NCBI RefSeq assembly: GCF_036195325.1
Contig: NZ_CP108101.1
Span: forward strand, 8,184,001 to 8,248,000
DNA length: 64,000 nucleotides
DNA from: Streptomyces sp. NBC_00234
GTDB lineage: Bacteria > Actinomycetota > Actinomycetes > Streptomycetales > Streptomycetaceae
Direction: 5' to 3'
Shown: one piece after another, positions 50,393 through 58,749 of the stretch
Position numbering within the stretch: position 1 is the first letter of the stretch
How the letters are laid out: the number at the start of each line of letters is the position of its first letter
Notes under the pieces: model-generated
Seen by the model: the letters and a program-made list of their open reading frames with translations, nothing else
The model's database searches: none
What the model was told of the DNA's origin: nothing
Made by a program: the position numbers and the translations under genes

Positions 50393-52456
50393 TCAGTCGG
50401 CGTAGATGCCGACCTCGCGAAGTGAGTAGCCCCACTGGGTGCCGCGCTCCAGCCCCTTGATCCGTATGTAGCGCGCCGGAGTTCCGGCGAAACGCGCCGT
50501 GTCCAGTCCGCCGTCACCGGCCGCCGTGGACCAGACCGTCTTCCAGGACGTGCCGTCACCCGACAGCTCGACGCGGTACGACTTCGCGAACGCCGCCTCC
50601 CAGTCGAGGGTGACACGCCCGACCGGCTTCGAGGATCCGAGATCGATCCGCAGCCACTGGTCGTTGTTCCACTCGCTGGCCCAGCGGGTGCCGCCGTCAC
50701 CGTCCACGGCCTTGCCGGGCGCGAAGCTGACGAACGGGTCCCACCATTCCGACGAGGACGCCGAGGCGGCGGCGCCCGAGGCCAGGTTCGCCCCGGACGT
50801 GTGCTGCTCGGTGTTGCCCCAGGTGCGCAGGTAGGACTCGGCGCCCGAGAAGAGGTCGTCCACGACCCCCTGGCCGCCGACGATCCGGATGTCCTCGATC
50901 CAGTCCGGGACCATGCCGTAGTGCGCGGCACCATCGGTGTTGAAGTCCCATGTGCGCTCGCCGGCGGTCTGCTTGTCGATCACCGAGCCGCCGTCCGTGC
51001 TGCGGAAGGGGTACGTGACCGGGTTCGGGGTGTCCCCGCCCCGCGGGGCGGGCCAGCCGCCGACACCGTTCATGTCGGTGCCGTAGCCGTAGCCGACGTT
51101 GTACTTCTCGCGCAGCGCGTCCGTGCGCTCGGCCTCCGCACTGAACGCCTCGGAGCCGCTCATGTACTGGGTGGCGAACCCGCCGAGCTTGTAGAGGCGC
51201 TCGGTCCAGCCCAGGTCCATCCAGCTGTGCGAGGAGATGGCGCCCGGGTACGACTCGGACTCCAGGATGTCGAAGGCCTGATCAGCGGCCTTGACACTCA
51301 TGTGGTCGAGCTCCAGCATCATGTGACGTTCCATCATGCCGCGTACCGCGTACGCGCCCAGACCGGTCAGCCCGCGGGTGTTGCACTGCGCGTCCGAGGC
51401 GTACGAGGGGACAGCCACCCCCGCCGGCAGCAGCTTCTCCGCCCCGGGCGCCTTCGCGTTGCCGATGGGGTTGTCGTGCTGCGGGCCGCGGCAGGTCTCC
51501 GTCTTCCAGAAGGTGCCGGTCGACAGGAACTGGCCCACGTTGATGGCCGTACCGAGGGCGCCGGAGTCGTAGCGCACCCCGCACAGGGCGTTGTCGAACT
51601 TGTGACACAGGAACATGCTGCGCACGCCCAGTTGGTGCAGCTCGTCCAGGCCGCGGTCGATGTCCTCCTTGCTGCACTGCGCGACATCAAGGATCTGCTT
51701 GCAGCCGAACGGCTCGGAGGTCTCGACCCCCAGGACGACGGCCAGCTTGCCCTGCTTGATGACCTCGCGGGCCTGCGCGCTGTCGGTGACGATCCGGAAC
51801 CAGCCCTTGCCCGGGCCGCCGTACATCTTGTCGATGAACGCCTGCATGTCATACGTCTTCTGCGCCTCAAGACGGATGGCGGTCATCTCGTCACAGCTGC
51901 GGTCCTTGAAGAAGTAGACCGAGCAGATCACGCCGTTGGTGACCAGGTCGTTGACCAGCACTCGCTGGCCGCCGCGCCAGGCCCGCTCGATCCAGGCGTA
52001 GTAGTTCTGCTGGTGGGTCAGTGAGTCGTGGGCGGGCCAGTCCTTGAACGTGGGCCACCCGTCGGGGTCGTGCTTCCCGTCGCCCTTGGTGATGAAGTCG
52101 AAGACGGCACCCGTACCGTCGGGGTAGTGCTCGGGGCAGTCCTTGAGCGCGTCGGCGACACCCTGCCCCGAGAACGGCTTGCCGCAGATCAGCCGGCCGC
52201 CGAAGCCCTCGTTGGACATGATGTGGTCGTGGGCGTCGACGAAGCCCCTTACACGCCCCTGGGCGTCGGTGCCCTTGAAGGGCTCGCCCGTCACGCCGAT
52301 CTGCGCGTCGGGTGCGGGCCGGGCGGCCGGATCCCACCAGTTGGGCTCCGCCGCGGAGCTGGGCATCGGGCCGAGTGCCAGGGCCATCACGGCGAGGAGC
52401 AGCGACACCACCGTGAGGGACCTGAGACTGCGGTACGGAGGTTGAACCATGGTCAT
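50393..52456 (-). CDS. Secreted metal-hydrolase-like protein with discoidin domain
   Basis: 687 residues, ATG 52456 (AAGGA upstream). A Sec signal (VVSLLLAVMALALGPMPSSA) precedes an amidohydrolase/dipeptidase-like region, with VRGFVDAHDHIMSNEGFGGR (the H-x-H metal motif) at about residues 68-87, GKLAVVLGVETSEPFGCKQI, and LGVRSMFLCHKFDNALCGVR; MMLELDHMSVKAADQAFDIL and PGAISSHSWMDLGWTERLYK supply further ligand histidines. The C-terminal 140 residues form an F5/8 type C (discoidin, CBM32-like) domain: WWDPFVSFAPGKAVDGDGGT then RWASEWNNDQWLRIDLGSSK, ending in RYIRIKGLERGTQWGYSLRE. Thus a secreted hydrolase tethered to a sugar surface by a discoidin domain. It is under the same type of promoter and operator as GH36. 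The substrate is unknown; a renal-dipeptidase-type peptidase or an amidohydrolase are both possible. Confidence 0.75.
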   Translation of the reverse strand: MTMVQPPYRSLRSLTVVSLLLAVMALALGPMPSSAAEPNWWDPAARPAPDAQIGVTGEPFKGTDAQGRVRGFVDAHDHIMSNEGFGGRLICGKPFSGQGVADALKDCPEHYPDGTGAVFDFITKGDGKHDPDGWPTFKDWPAHDSLTHQQNYYAWIERAWRGGQRVLVNDLVTNGVICSVYFFKDRSCDEMTAIRLEAQKTYDMQAFIDKMYGGPGKGWFRIVTDSAQAREVIKQGKLAVVLGVETSEPFGCKQILDVAQCSKEDIDRGLDELHQLGVRSMFLCHKFDNALCGVRYDSGALGTAINVGQFLSTGTFWKTETCRGPQHDNPIGNAKAPGAEKLLPAGVAVPSYASDAQCNTRGLTGLGAYAVRGMMERHMMLELDHMSVKAADQAFDILESESYPGAISSHSWMDLGWTERLYKLGGFATQYMSGSEAFSAEAERTDALREKYNVGYGYGTDMNGVGGWPAPRGGDTPNPVTYPFRSTDGGSVIDKQTAGERTWDFNTDGAAHYGMVPDWIEDIRIVGGQGVVDDLFSGAESYLRTWGNTEQHTSGANLASGAAASASSSEWWDPFVSFAPGKAVDGDGGTRWASEWNNDQWLRIDLGSSKPVGRVTLDWEAAFAKSYRVELSGDGTSWKTVWSTAAGDGGLDTARFAGTPARYIRIKGLERGTQWGYSLREVGIYAD

Positions 52457-52470
52457 CGCATAGATCCTTA

Positions 52471-52528
52471 AATGTGAGCGGGACTCATGTTCTGCTCACA
52501 ACTTAGGGATACAAGCCCACAACGCCAA
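52471..52528 (-). promoter_or_regulatory. Secreted hydrolase promoter with operator site 3
   Basis: Minus strand: -35 TTGGCG (52528-52523), 17-bp spacer, -10 TAAGTT (52505-52500), operator AACATGAGT-CCC-GCTCACATT at 52491-52471. From the -35 upstream (CAACGCCAAGCCCCTGACGG on the plus strand) to the operator this is nearly the same as the GH36 promoter. Confidence 0.75.
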
Positions 52529-52935
52529 GCCCCTGACGGACCATCATCGGAAAATGAGGAAGAACACCCCACCGAAAACGGGGCACTCGCACGCCTACTG
52601 TCGAAATCACGGAACGCACGGGCGCCCCGGACACGACGGGCGCGTACACAGACACCTGCGGCAACGGGCGTGACTACGGCGCGGGCAGCCGCCGCGCCGT
52701 GACCCATCACCCGAGATCCTCGCCCCACACAAGCCGGGTGCAGCACAGCCTGCACTCTTGACCTGCGGCATCACGGCACGCGACGGCCGCTGCACAACTA
52801 CGCGCAACCGGCTCGCCCGCGAGCGATCACGCCGTCGCACTTCTTCTGCGCGCGACATGCCCACCGCATCACACACGACGACTGCGCCAGAGGCATACGG
52901 CCATCAGATGACCGGCGGAACAATGCCGTCAACCC
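52529..52935. other. 0.4-kb gap
   Basis: Upstream of the secreted hydrolase promoter. No gene is supported. Confidence 0.5.
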
Positions 52936-53563
52936 ATGGCTGTGGCAGCACGGACGACGCGGGCAGGGCGAGTTGATGCCCATTCGACGCCGAGCTGCTC
53001 CAGGCCGAGCTTGTCCCGCCTCGCACCCCCACTGGAGACCCACACGCTCAGCTTCACGAACACCGACACCGCCTCGCCGCCGACCGAGGGCCGTAACGTG
53101 CCCCGGGACCTCGACCTCGGCGACCGGGCCCGCGCCCTGCACCAGCTGAAAGTCACCCCCGCCGCGCACTTCCGGATCGTGTCGATGCTCAGGACCGCCC
53201 TGCCCCACCACGAGGCAGGGCTCCTGGTGTCCAACCGTCAGTGGCCGCTGCTCGCCGCCCGGATGCAGCGCATGGCCGAGGACGCTGTACCCGTGGCCGC
53301 GCACCTCGCCCGTCTCCAGCCGACCGACGCCTCCTGGCCAGGGCGAGCCCTCACAGACCGCGGGGCGCCTGCTCCTGGCCACCCACCACACACTGACCAC
53401 AACGCCCGGCGAGCCCCTGCCGACCAAGCCTCGCGTCTCCGCGACCGCGGCCCGCTCCCGCCCCACCACAGCCCCCACCGGCCACCAGGCCCCGACCGAA
53501 CCAGCCCTTCCCGCACACAGCCAACAGACCGCACCTCCCCAACGGCAGAGCCGCACCCAGTAG
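52936..53563 (+). pseudogene. Possible mobilization-protein C-terminal remnant
   Basis: From about 53050 the frame reads RARALHQLKVTPAAHFRIVS, MLRTALPHHEAGLLVSNRQW then PLLAARMQRMAEDAVPVAAH, LARLQPTDASW; after a one-base shift near 53335 it continues GEPSQTAGRLLLATHHTLTT with a proline-rich tail to TAG 53561. A helical region ending in a Thr/Pro-rich unstructured tail is like the C-terminus of actinomycete relaxase or conjugation proteins. The family is not certain. One frameshift breaks it. 53564-53819 has no gene. Confidence 0.4.
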
Positions 53564-53819
53564 CCCCACCGGACCCGGTGCTGACGTTCCAGATTTCTGG
53601 AACGACTGTGGGCCTGTCCATCACGGACGGGCCCACTGGCTTTGTCCACGAGATTGGACAGCACTTCGACACCGTTGGGGAGGCGGGAAGCCCACGAGGC
53701 CGGGGCGGAATGTTCACGAGTTCGACAGCCCCACCAAAGGGGCGGCCTGGGCGGGCACCGAGCCCCTGACATACGTTCGAACCTATGACGCGCACCCTGA
53801 GATCCCGGCTGGTGGCCCA

Positions 53820-54305
53820 GTGAGCGGCTGGTGGGCCTACTTGGAGGAACGGACCTGCCGAGAGGTCGATGCCGACGTGCTGCGCGACCGCCGGCTGTCG
53901 GCGGTCAGGTCCGTCTGGGAGGCGCTGCGCCCGCTAGGGGTGGGCCTGCACGAAGCCGAGCGGGTGGTCCACGCGCGATACGAGGCTCTGGGCGACCACG
54001 TCCAGCGCACGCCGCCTGATGCGCTGGACCTCCCCTCGCTCGCAGCCCGCGTCGCGGCTCTCCCGGGCCGCGTGGTGGCGGTGGAGGCGCTCTGGGACGG
54101 CGATACAGTGCACGACTGGTTCGTGCTCCTGGTCGCGGTCCTGAACGCCCCAGAGGGGGAGGGCCACCTGGCGACCGTCTACCACCGCCGTGACGGCCCT
54201 CATCCTGGTGTTGCCGCCGCCGTGGCCGGTCGGGCGCTGGCCGGCCACCTTCACGTGCCTTTGGGTGGCGATAGTGTTCCGGGTCGAGCTCTCACCGCTT
54301 GGTGA
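53820..54305 (+). CDS. Hypothetical protein, 161 residues
   Basis: GTG 53820 start. Begins GWWAYLEERTCREVDADVLR, with a helical middle (SLAARVAALPGRVVAVEALW) and a C-terminal strand region VLLVAVLNAPEGEGHLATVY then HRRDGPHPGVAAAVAGRALA. No signal peptide. It is likely a real gene; family not recognised. Confidence 0.6.
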   Translation: MSGWWAYLEERTCREVDADVLRDRRLSAVRSVWEALRPLGVGLHEAERVVHARYEALGDHVQRTPPDALDLPSLAARVAALPGRVVAVEALWDGDTVHDWFVLLVAVLNAPEGEGHLATVYHRRDGPHPGVAAAVAGRALAGHLHVPLGGDSVPGRALTAW

Positions 54306-54357
54306 TGGGGGACCGGGTTTCAGTTCTCTGAGCTGAGCTGCTGTTTCATCAGGTGGA

Positions 54358-54733
54358 GCGGGTGCTGGTCAGGTGTGGTCATGTTCCGGGTGTGTTGATC
54401 AGATTCGTTGAGTGCTGGTATGTGGTCATCCAGTACAGGGCAGTGTCGATGTCGCGGGCGGTCCAGTTGCGGATGGGGTCTGGAGCTGGTCGATCGCTTC
54501 TATGTAGCGGCTGTAGCGGCCGGGTGCGTGGCTGAGGGGGATGCCGAGGGTGCGCAGTCCGTTGTGGGCTCGGCGGTCGTAGACGGCCATGCGGTCCGGT
54601 GCGGCTGCTGTGAGGACGGCGGAGGCGAGGGCGTCACCAGTACGGAAACCGGGTAGTGAGGCCAGGGCTGCTCGGCTGGCTTGCGCTGCCGAGCGGCGGC
54701 TGAGAGAGGTGTCACGGGCGCACTCGACCGTGA
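54358..54733 (-). pseudogene. Decayed gene, C-terminal part
   Basis: Minus strand: ASLPGFRTGDALASAVLTAA, APDRMAVYDRRAHNGLRTLG, IPLSHAPGRYSRYIEAIDQL, then after a one-base shift near 54470 PIRNWTARDIDTALYWMTTY and QHSTNLINTPGT with a stop. This is a good protein sequence interrupted once, seen in actinomycete proteins of unknown role. Its upstream part has been replaced by an IS5 fragment. Confidence 0.6.
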
Positions 54734-54796
54734 ATCGTGGACGACGACTTGTGGGCACTGATCGAGCCGCTGCTACCTCCGTGGCCGCAACACTCA
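54734..54796 (+). pseudogene. IS5-type N-terminal fragment
   Basis: Reads IVDDDLWALIEPLLPPWPQ, the standard start of IS5-type transposases (D-x-x-W-x-x-I-E-P-L-L-P-P). About 20 residues only. It marks an insertion scar in the decayed gene. Beyond it, minus strand 54797-54960 (PTPADPDGVAAPGACGRTGP and EARYCEQVARVEAEEKRRRV) looks like the N-terminus of another lost gene. Confidence 0.55.
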
Positions 54797-54999
54797 GCGA
54801 CACGGCGCCGCTTCTCCTCCGCTTCAACGCGGGCGACCTGCTCGCAGTAGCGGGCCTCGCCATCGGGGCTGTCGAGCGCGTCGCCAGGGCCTGTTCGTCC
54901 GCACGCCCCAGGCGCCGCCACACCGTCGGGGTCAGCGGGTGTGGGTGGGCTCATGGGCACCGCCTCCGTTACTGGGTGCGTCGGTGCCGTTCGACGCTA

Positions 55000-55332
55000 C
55001 GGAGGCCGCCGCTCGTTCCACAACAAAATTGCGGAGGTTCACTCCAGGGCGTTGAGCGCAGCCCGAATGAGCGCGCGGGCCATGTCCCCGTAGACCGCCA
55101 TTTCCCCGCTCCTCTACGCCGAGGCGCCCGCTCTTTTCGCACTACCCTGGCCCAGGTCCCAGGGCTAAGGGCTGTCCCGTAAGCCGTGCTTCAGCTGACG
55201 GTGGCAGGGCGCGGGGGTGGAGAAGTTGGTGGCAAGCTGACCGCGAGTAAGGGACGATCACGACGTGCACGGCTCTGCTCTTGCCAGACGCGCCCGAACG
55301 CGTTGAGCGGTGTGGTGCCGTGCTGACGTCGG
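55000..55332. other. 333-bp gap with an IS-end-like sequence
   Basis: No gene. AGGGCTGTCCCGTAAGCCGT at 55168 resembles the outer end (GGGCTGTCCCGTAA) of Streptomyces IS5-type elements, so it may be an insertion scar. Confidence 0.4.
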
Positions 55333-55797
55333 ATGGATGCTCGGCTTGGCGCCTTCCACGCCGGGCCGGAGAGGACGCGTGTGTCGCTCGCTCTTGAAGA
55401 TCGCTTGGCCATCATCGAACTGGTCTCGTTGCACGGTCACCTCGTTGACGACGGAAGCCTTGACCGGTTGGAGGAGCTGTTCACCGCCGATGTGGTCTAC
55501 GACCTCACCGACTTCGGTCAGGAGCGGCTGTCCGGGGTGGCAGCCATCCAAGAAGCGGCATGGGCGCTGGGAGCGGCCAACCCTGTCGCGCATCACGTCA
55601 CCAACGTCGTCGTAACCGCATGGGCGGACGGCCGGGTGCAGGTCCGTTCCAAGGGGCTGGGTGTCAAGGCGGACGGCTCCTGCGGTTCCGTCTCCTATGA
55701 CGACACCGTCGTGCGTACCGCTGACGGCTGGCGGATCAGCTACCGCAGGGTGTCGCCACGCCGAACTCCCTTGGGTGGGATGGCAAAGCCTGGCTGA
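55333..55797 (+). CDS. SnoaL-like (NTF2-fold) protein
   Basis: 154 residues from ATG 55333; GTG 55381 is an alternative. The fold is clear: LEDRLAIIELVSLHGHLVDD, GSLDRLEELFTADVVYDLTD, FGQERLSGVAAIQEAAWALG, AHHVTNVVVTAWADGRVQVR and YDDTVVRTADGWRISYRRVS. The AHHVTNVVV strand with central histidines and the T-x-D-G-W-R-I-x-x-R end are typical of the dehydratase/isomerase SnoaL_4 group. It is unrelated in context to the other two SnoaL proteins of the window. Confidence 0.8.
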   Translation: MDARLGAFHAGPERTRVSLALEDRLAIIELVSLHGHLVDDGSLDRLEELFTADVVYDLTDFGQERLSGVAAIQEAAWALGAANPVAHHVTNVVVTAWADGRVQVRSKGLGVKADGSCGSVSYDDTVVRTADGWRISYRRVSPRRTPLGGMAKPG

Positions 55798-55818
55798 CGA
55801 GGCACGTCTCGCCTGGTT

Positions 55819-56325
55819 TTAGCCGGTGAGGACGACATTGTGCAGGCGGGCGCTGCCGAGCATGGCGTGGTGGACGCCGTCGCCTTTGAGGCGGCAGTCG
55901 CGAAGGATCTTCCAGGTCTTCATGCGCGCGAAGACGTGCTCGACGCGGGCTCGGACTTTCGGTGGGAGGCGTTGTGATCCTCCTTCCAAGCGGGAAGTTC
56001 GTCCTGGTCGCGCTCGCGGCGGTGCGGGATGACCAGGCCCGTGCCCCGGTATCCACCGTCGGCGATGACAACGGCTCTCCCGACAGTGGCCTTGGCTCCG
56101 GACAGTTCCCATGCCTTGCAGTCGTTCCGGTTGCCGGGCAGGGGTCGGCCGACGGCGACGACGAGCCGGGTGTCGGCGTCGATGACGACCTGGTGGTTGG
56201 TGGAGTACCGATAGTTCTTCGACTGCTCGGCGACCGTGTGGTCGCGGGTGGGGACCAGGGTGCCGTCCACGATCAGCACTGTCTCCTTGCGGAACCGTTT
56301 TGCGAGCGCATGCGGGCCACGCAGC
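55819..56325 (-). pseudogene. IS112-like transposase, second (inverted) copy
   Basis: Minus strand: KRFRKETVLIVDGTLVPTRD, HTVAEQSKNYRYSTNHQVVI, DADTRLVVAVGRPLPGNRND, VIADGGYRGTGLVIPHRRE; then a one-base shift, and the C-terminus RARVEHVFARMKTWKILRDC, RLKGDGVHHAMLGSARLHNV. Catalytic aspartates are in VDGT and ADGG, and a glutamate is in RVEHVF. The N-terminal 90 residues are missing. Very close to the copy at 19.7-20.4 kb; together they could recombine. Confidence 0.85.
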
Positions 56326-56868
56326 GACCTAATTCCAGGACTCGACCATCCGGTCGGTCCGCCACCTCACTAGCCGTTCGTGGCACCAGCGCACCCCACG
56401 GGCCCCGGTCTCCTCGGGAGCTCTGACGGCTCTGGAGTATCAGGGGGTCACCGTGCGGCGGGCTCGCACTACCAACACCAACGAGTGATCAAGCGGACAG
56501 TGTTGACGGTGGTGGCGACCTCGAAGGCACCGAGCGCCGCCGCTCTGGATAAAGGGATCGAGTGCCCAGACGGCTCCAGGCGTACGGTCGGTGCCCGCGA
56601 GGCTGCCACCACCTGCGCCGCGGAAGGCCGGGATGAGAGAAGAGATCGGCCCCCGGCCCTCGAACGGACTGGTGGCAACCTCCGGCTCCCGCGGCCCGTT
56701 ACCAAGGAATTAGGACGGCTCCGACGCCGTGATCAGACCAGACACGACAAGAGCTCGTGCACGATAGGGATTGGCGCTCTCCCTCGACTGCATCCATCCT
56801 GGTGACAGCCTAGTCCCTTGACAGCAGGCACCGCTGGCGCGCCCGAATCCTCATGGTGCACGAGGTCG
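56326..56868. other. 0.54-kb gap
   Basis: No gene is supported in any frame. Possible intergenic or decayed DNA between an IS scar and the PH-domain gene. Confidence 0.45.
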
Positions 56869-57420
56869 TTAGACGGTGTACTTTCCCGGGGCGAACCGCT
56901 CGACCGCGTCAACGATCAAGTCAGCTTGACCCGGCCGCCGTCGGCGCCAGAGGGAGTTGCCGAGCGAATACATCACCACCGCTCTCGGCCCGCCTGAGGC
57001 GTTCCGCTGCTCCGGGAGTGCACCTGCCTTCAGCACCAGCAGCAGGTAGCTCCGCCTGCTGTTGAACCGGACCTTGTCGATATCGGCCCAGCGCACGCTC
57101 TCCGTGCGGCGGGTCCCCACCTTGCTGATGCCCGTTGAATCGATACGCAGGGCCGGATATCGCCACGCAAGCGCGAGCAGCGGCGGCAAGCTCACCACTG
57201 CTGCTATCACCGGCAGTCCCACATATCCGCCGACGCCCGGCCAGCCCACGGCCCCCATGCCCTCACCCTGGATCAGCGCAGCGGACACAAATACCATGAG
57301 CCCTTCGACGATCACCAGGGCGAGCATGGCCGCGAGGAGCGCACGGAGGTAGGTCCCGCCGCGGCGCGCCCGCTCAGCGGGGAGCTCTAGCCCTTCGGTG
57401 GAACCGGGGGGTGTGGACAT
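56869..57420 (-). CDS. Membrane protein with PH-like domain
   Basis: 183 residues from ATG 57420, with GGAGGAA upstream. Two membrane helices (AMLALVIVEGLMVFVSAALI and GLPVIAAVVSLPPLLALAWR) are followed by a bacterial PH-like beta-domain: YPALRIDSTGISKVGTRRTE, SVRWADIDKVRFNSRRSYLL, and the last helix QADLIVDAVERFAPGKYTV. The layout (two helices then R-I-D-x-x-G-I and the S-V-R-W-x-D-I-x-x-V strand) is common in actinomycetes (bPH2-type). Role unknown. Confidence 0.75.
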   Translation of the reverse strand: MSTPPGSTEGLELPAERARRGGTYLRALLAAMLALVIVEGLMVFVSAALIQGEGMGAVGWPGVGGYVGLPVIAAVVSLPPLLALAWRYPALRIDSTGISKVGTRRTESVRWADIDKVRFNSRRSYLLLVLKAGALPEQRNASGGPRAVVMYSLGNSLWRRRRPGQADLIVDAVERFAPGKYTV

Positions 57421-57441
57421 GATGTTTCCTCCGTTTGAGCC

Positions 57442-57915
57442 TCAGGCGGCGAGTGCTCGTCTCACAACTCGGCGCTGGAGAAGCGTGGTTGGACGTCCGA
57501 TATGAACTGTCCGGGCTGGAAACATCATGTCAGCATGATCGCGGGAAACGAGGAGGGGGCAGCGGTACGTCGCGCGTCGCCTACGCCCACCACGCACGCT
57601 CACAATGCCTTGACCAGGGTTGCCGCTACGACCCCGCCAGCTGACAAACCTACAGAGCCAGACCCCCAACCCGGAGCCGGCGCCCACACAGGCCACGGCT
57701 ACCGAGCCAGCAGCACCGTCAGCAAGAGGCAGCAGACGCCGTGTGGAAAAGTCGTCCACCGCAACGACCCCGGTCATGTCCAGGCACCAGGAGGGATAGC
57801 CGGGGTCTGTGAGCAATTCAGCGGCCCGTCTGTCGAGAGGGCGCTGACCAGCCGAACTGTCAGCCCGTCTCCCGGCGAGGGAAGAAGCGCCGCCGCAGCC
57901 GATCGCCGACTTCAC
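57442..57915 (-). CDS. Weak candidate gene, STAS-like stretch
   Basis: 157-codon frame. The only protein-like part is LDRRAAELLTDPGYPSWCLD then MTGVVAVDDFSTRRLLPLAD, reminiscent of the anti-sigma antagonist (STAS) strand-helix, without the usual serine motif D-S-S-G. The rest is arginine-rich. It overlaps the next gene by 56 bp. Probably a remnant. Confidence 0.3.
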   Translation of the reverse strand: MKSAIGCGGASSLAGRRADSSAGQRPLDRRAAELLTDPGYPSWCLDMTGVVAVDDFSTRRLLPLADGAAGSVAVACVGAGSGLGVWLCRFVSWRGRSGNPGQGIVSVRGGRRRRATYRCPLLVSRDHADMMFPARTVHIGRPTTLLQRRVVRRALAA

Positions 57916-58066
57916 CTACGGCAATCACCAGCACAGCACTCGCCGCACACCCCTCGAGGTCTGTCGGCTGATCGAAAACCTTGGCCAAGAACAAAAAGGC
58001 CGCGGTAATAGCCGCCCACCACATAACCCACAAGCTGATCGCGGACCACCAGCGCCGTCTCTTCAC
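57860..58066 (-). CDS. Small membrane protein, 68 residues
   Basis: RRRWWSAISLWVMWWAAITA then AFLFLAKVFDQPTDLEG is a basic, tryptophan-rich membrane helix. A second helix, CAASAVLVIAVGEVGDRLRR, follows, and the C-terminus is basic (RRRFFPRRE). A simple hairpin membrane protein with no recognised family. Confidence 0.55.
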   Translation of the reverse strand: MKRRRWWSAISLWVMWWAAITAAFLFLAKVFDQPTDLEGCAASAVLVIAVGEVGDRLRRRFFPRRETG

Positions 58067-58204
58067 GCATCAAGATACGTCCCTCGCCCTCCGCCCAGAG
58101 CGGCCTGGGATCAGAAACAGGTACTCATCTTGACGTCTAACGTTTCAGGCTGAACAGCGCCTCGATCGCCCAACGGTCTGGGGGACGGGCTCGGAGTCCC
58201 TGGA

Positions 58205-58723
58205 TCAGTTGGTTTTGCTGATGGTGCTGCGGGCCGCGAGGCGGAAGTCCTTGACTGCTTTGTAGAGGGTCCGCTCTCGTTCGGCGGCAAGGGCGATGTT
58301 TTCGGCCTTGCGGGTGGTGTTGCCCGCGTGGGCGTTCTCGGCCATCCGTCGCATGACGTGTGAGAGGTCGCTGGAGGCGACGGTGACGCGTTCCGCGACT
58401 TCCGCGACGGGTGCCGGCCCTTCGAGGATGACGATTTCGCAGGCGCGGTGGACCTCGCGGGCCAGGGTGATGAAGCGGCCTATCTTCTCATCGATGTCGG
58501 GCAGGTCGGGTTGTTCTGAACGCAGCGCGTCGAGGACGGCGTCCATGGCGATGTCGCGGTCATGGAGAGCGCTCAGGTAGCCGGCGTAGGCGTCGCGGCG
58601 ATGCTGGCGGCTCCATTGGGCTTGCTGAGACCGTGCCTGAGCGCGGCCGTTGACGATTGCGGCCCCGAGAGTGGTGGCGGATCCGACGGCGGCGCCCAGC
58701 AACGCGGCAAGTCCTGAGTCCAT
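58205..58723 (-). CDS. Hypothetical protein with N-terminal membrane helix
   Basis: 172 residues from ATG 58723. MDSGLAALLGAAVGSATTLG then AAIVNGRAQARSQQ is one membrane helix; the rest is a helical, charged cytoplasmic part (HRRDAYAGYLSALHDRDIAM, KIGRFITLAREVHRACEIVI, VTVASSDLSHVMRRMAENAH, AAERERTLYKAVKDFRLAAR). It resembles single-span proteins found in Streptomyces plasmids and integrated elements. The next gene upstream is an intact transposase. Confidence 0.65.
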   Translation of the reverse strand: MDSGLAALLGAAVGSATTLGAAIVNGRAQARSQQAQWSRQHRRDAYAGYLSALHDRDIAMDAVLDALRSEQPDLPDIDEKIGRFITLAREVHRACEIVILEGPAPVAEVAERVTVASSDLSHVMRRMAENAHAGNTTRKAENIALAAERERTLYKAVKDFRLAARSTISKTN

Positions 58724-58749
58724 GGGCCCTAGTCTGCCGTTCCTGCTGT

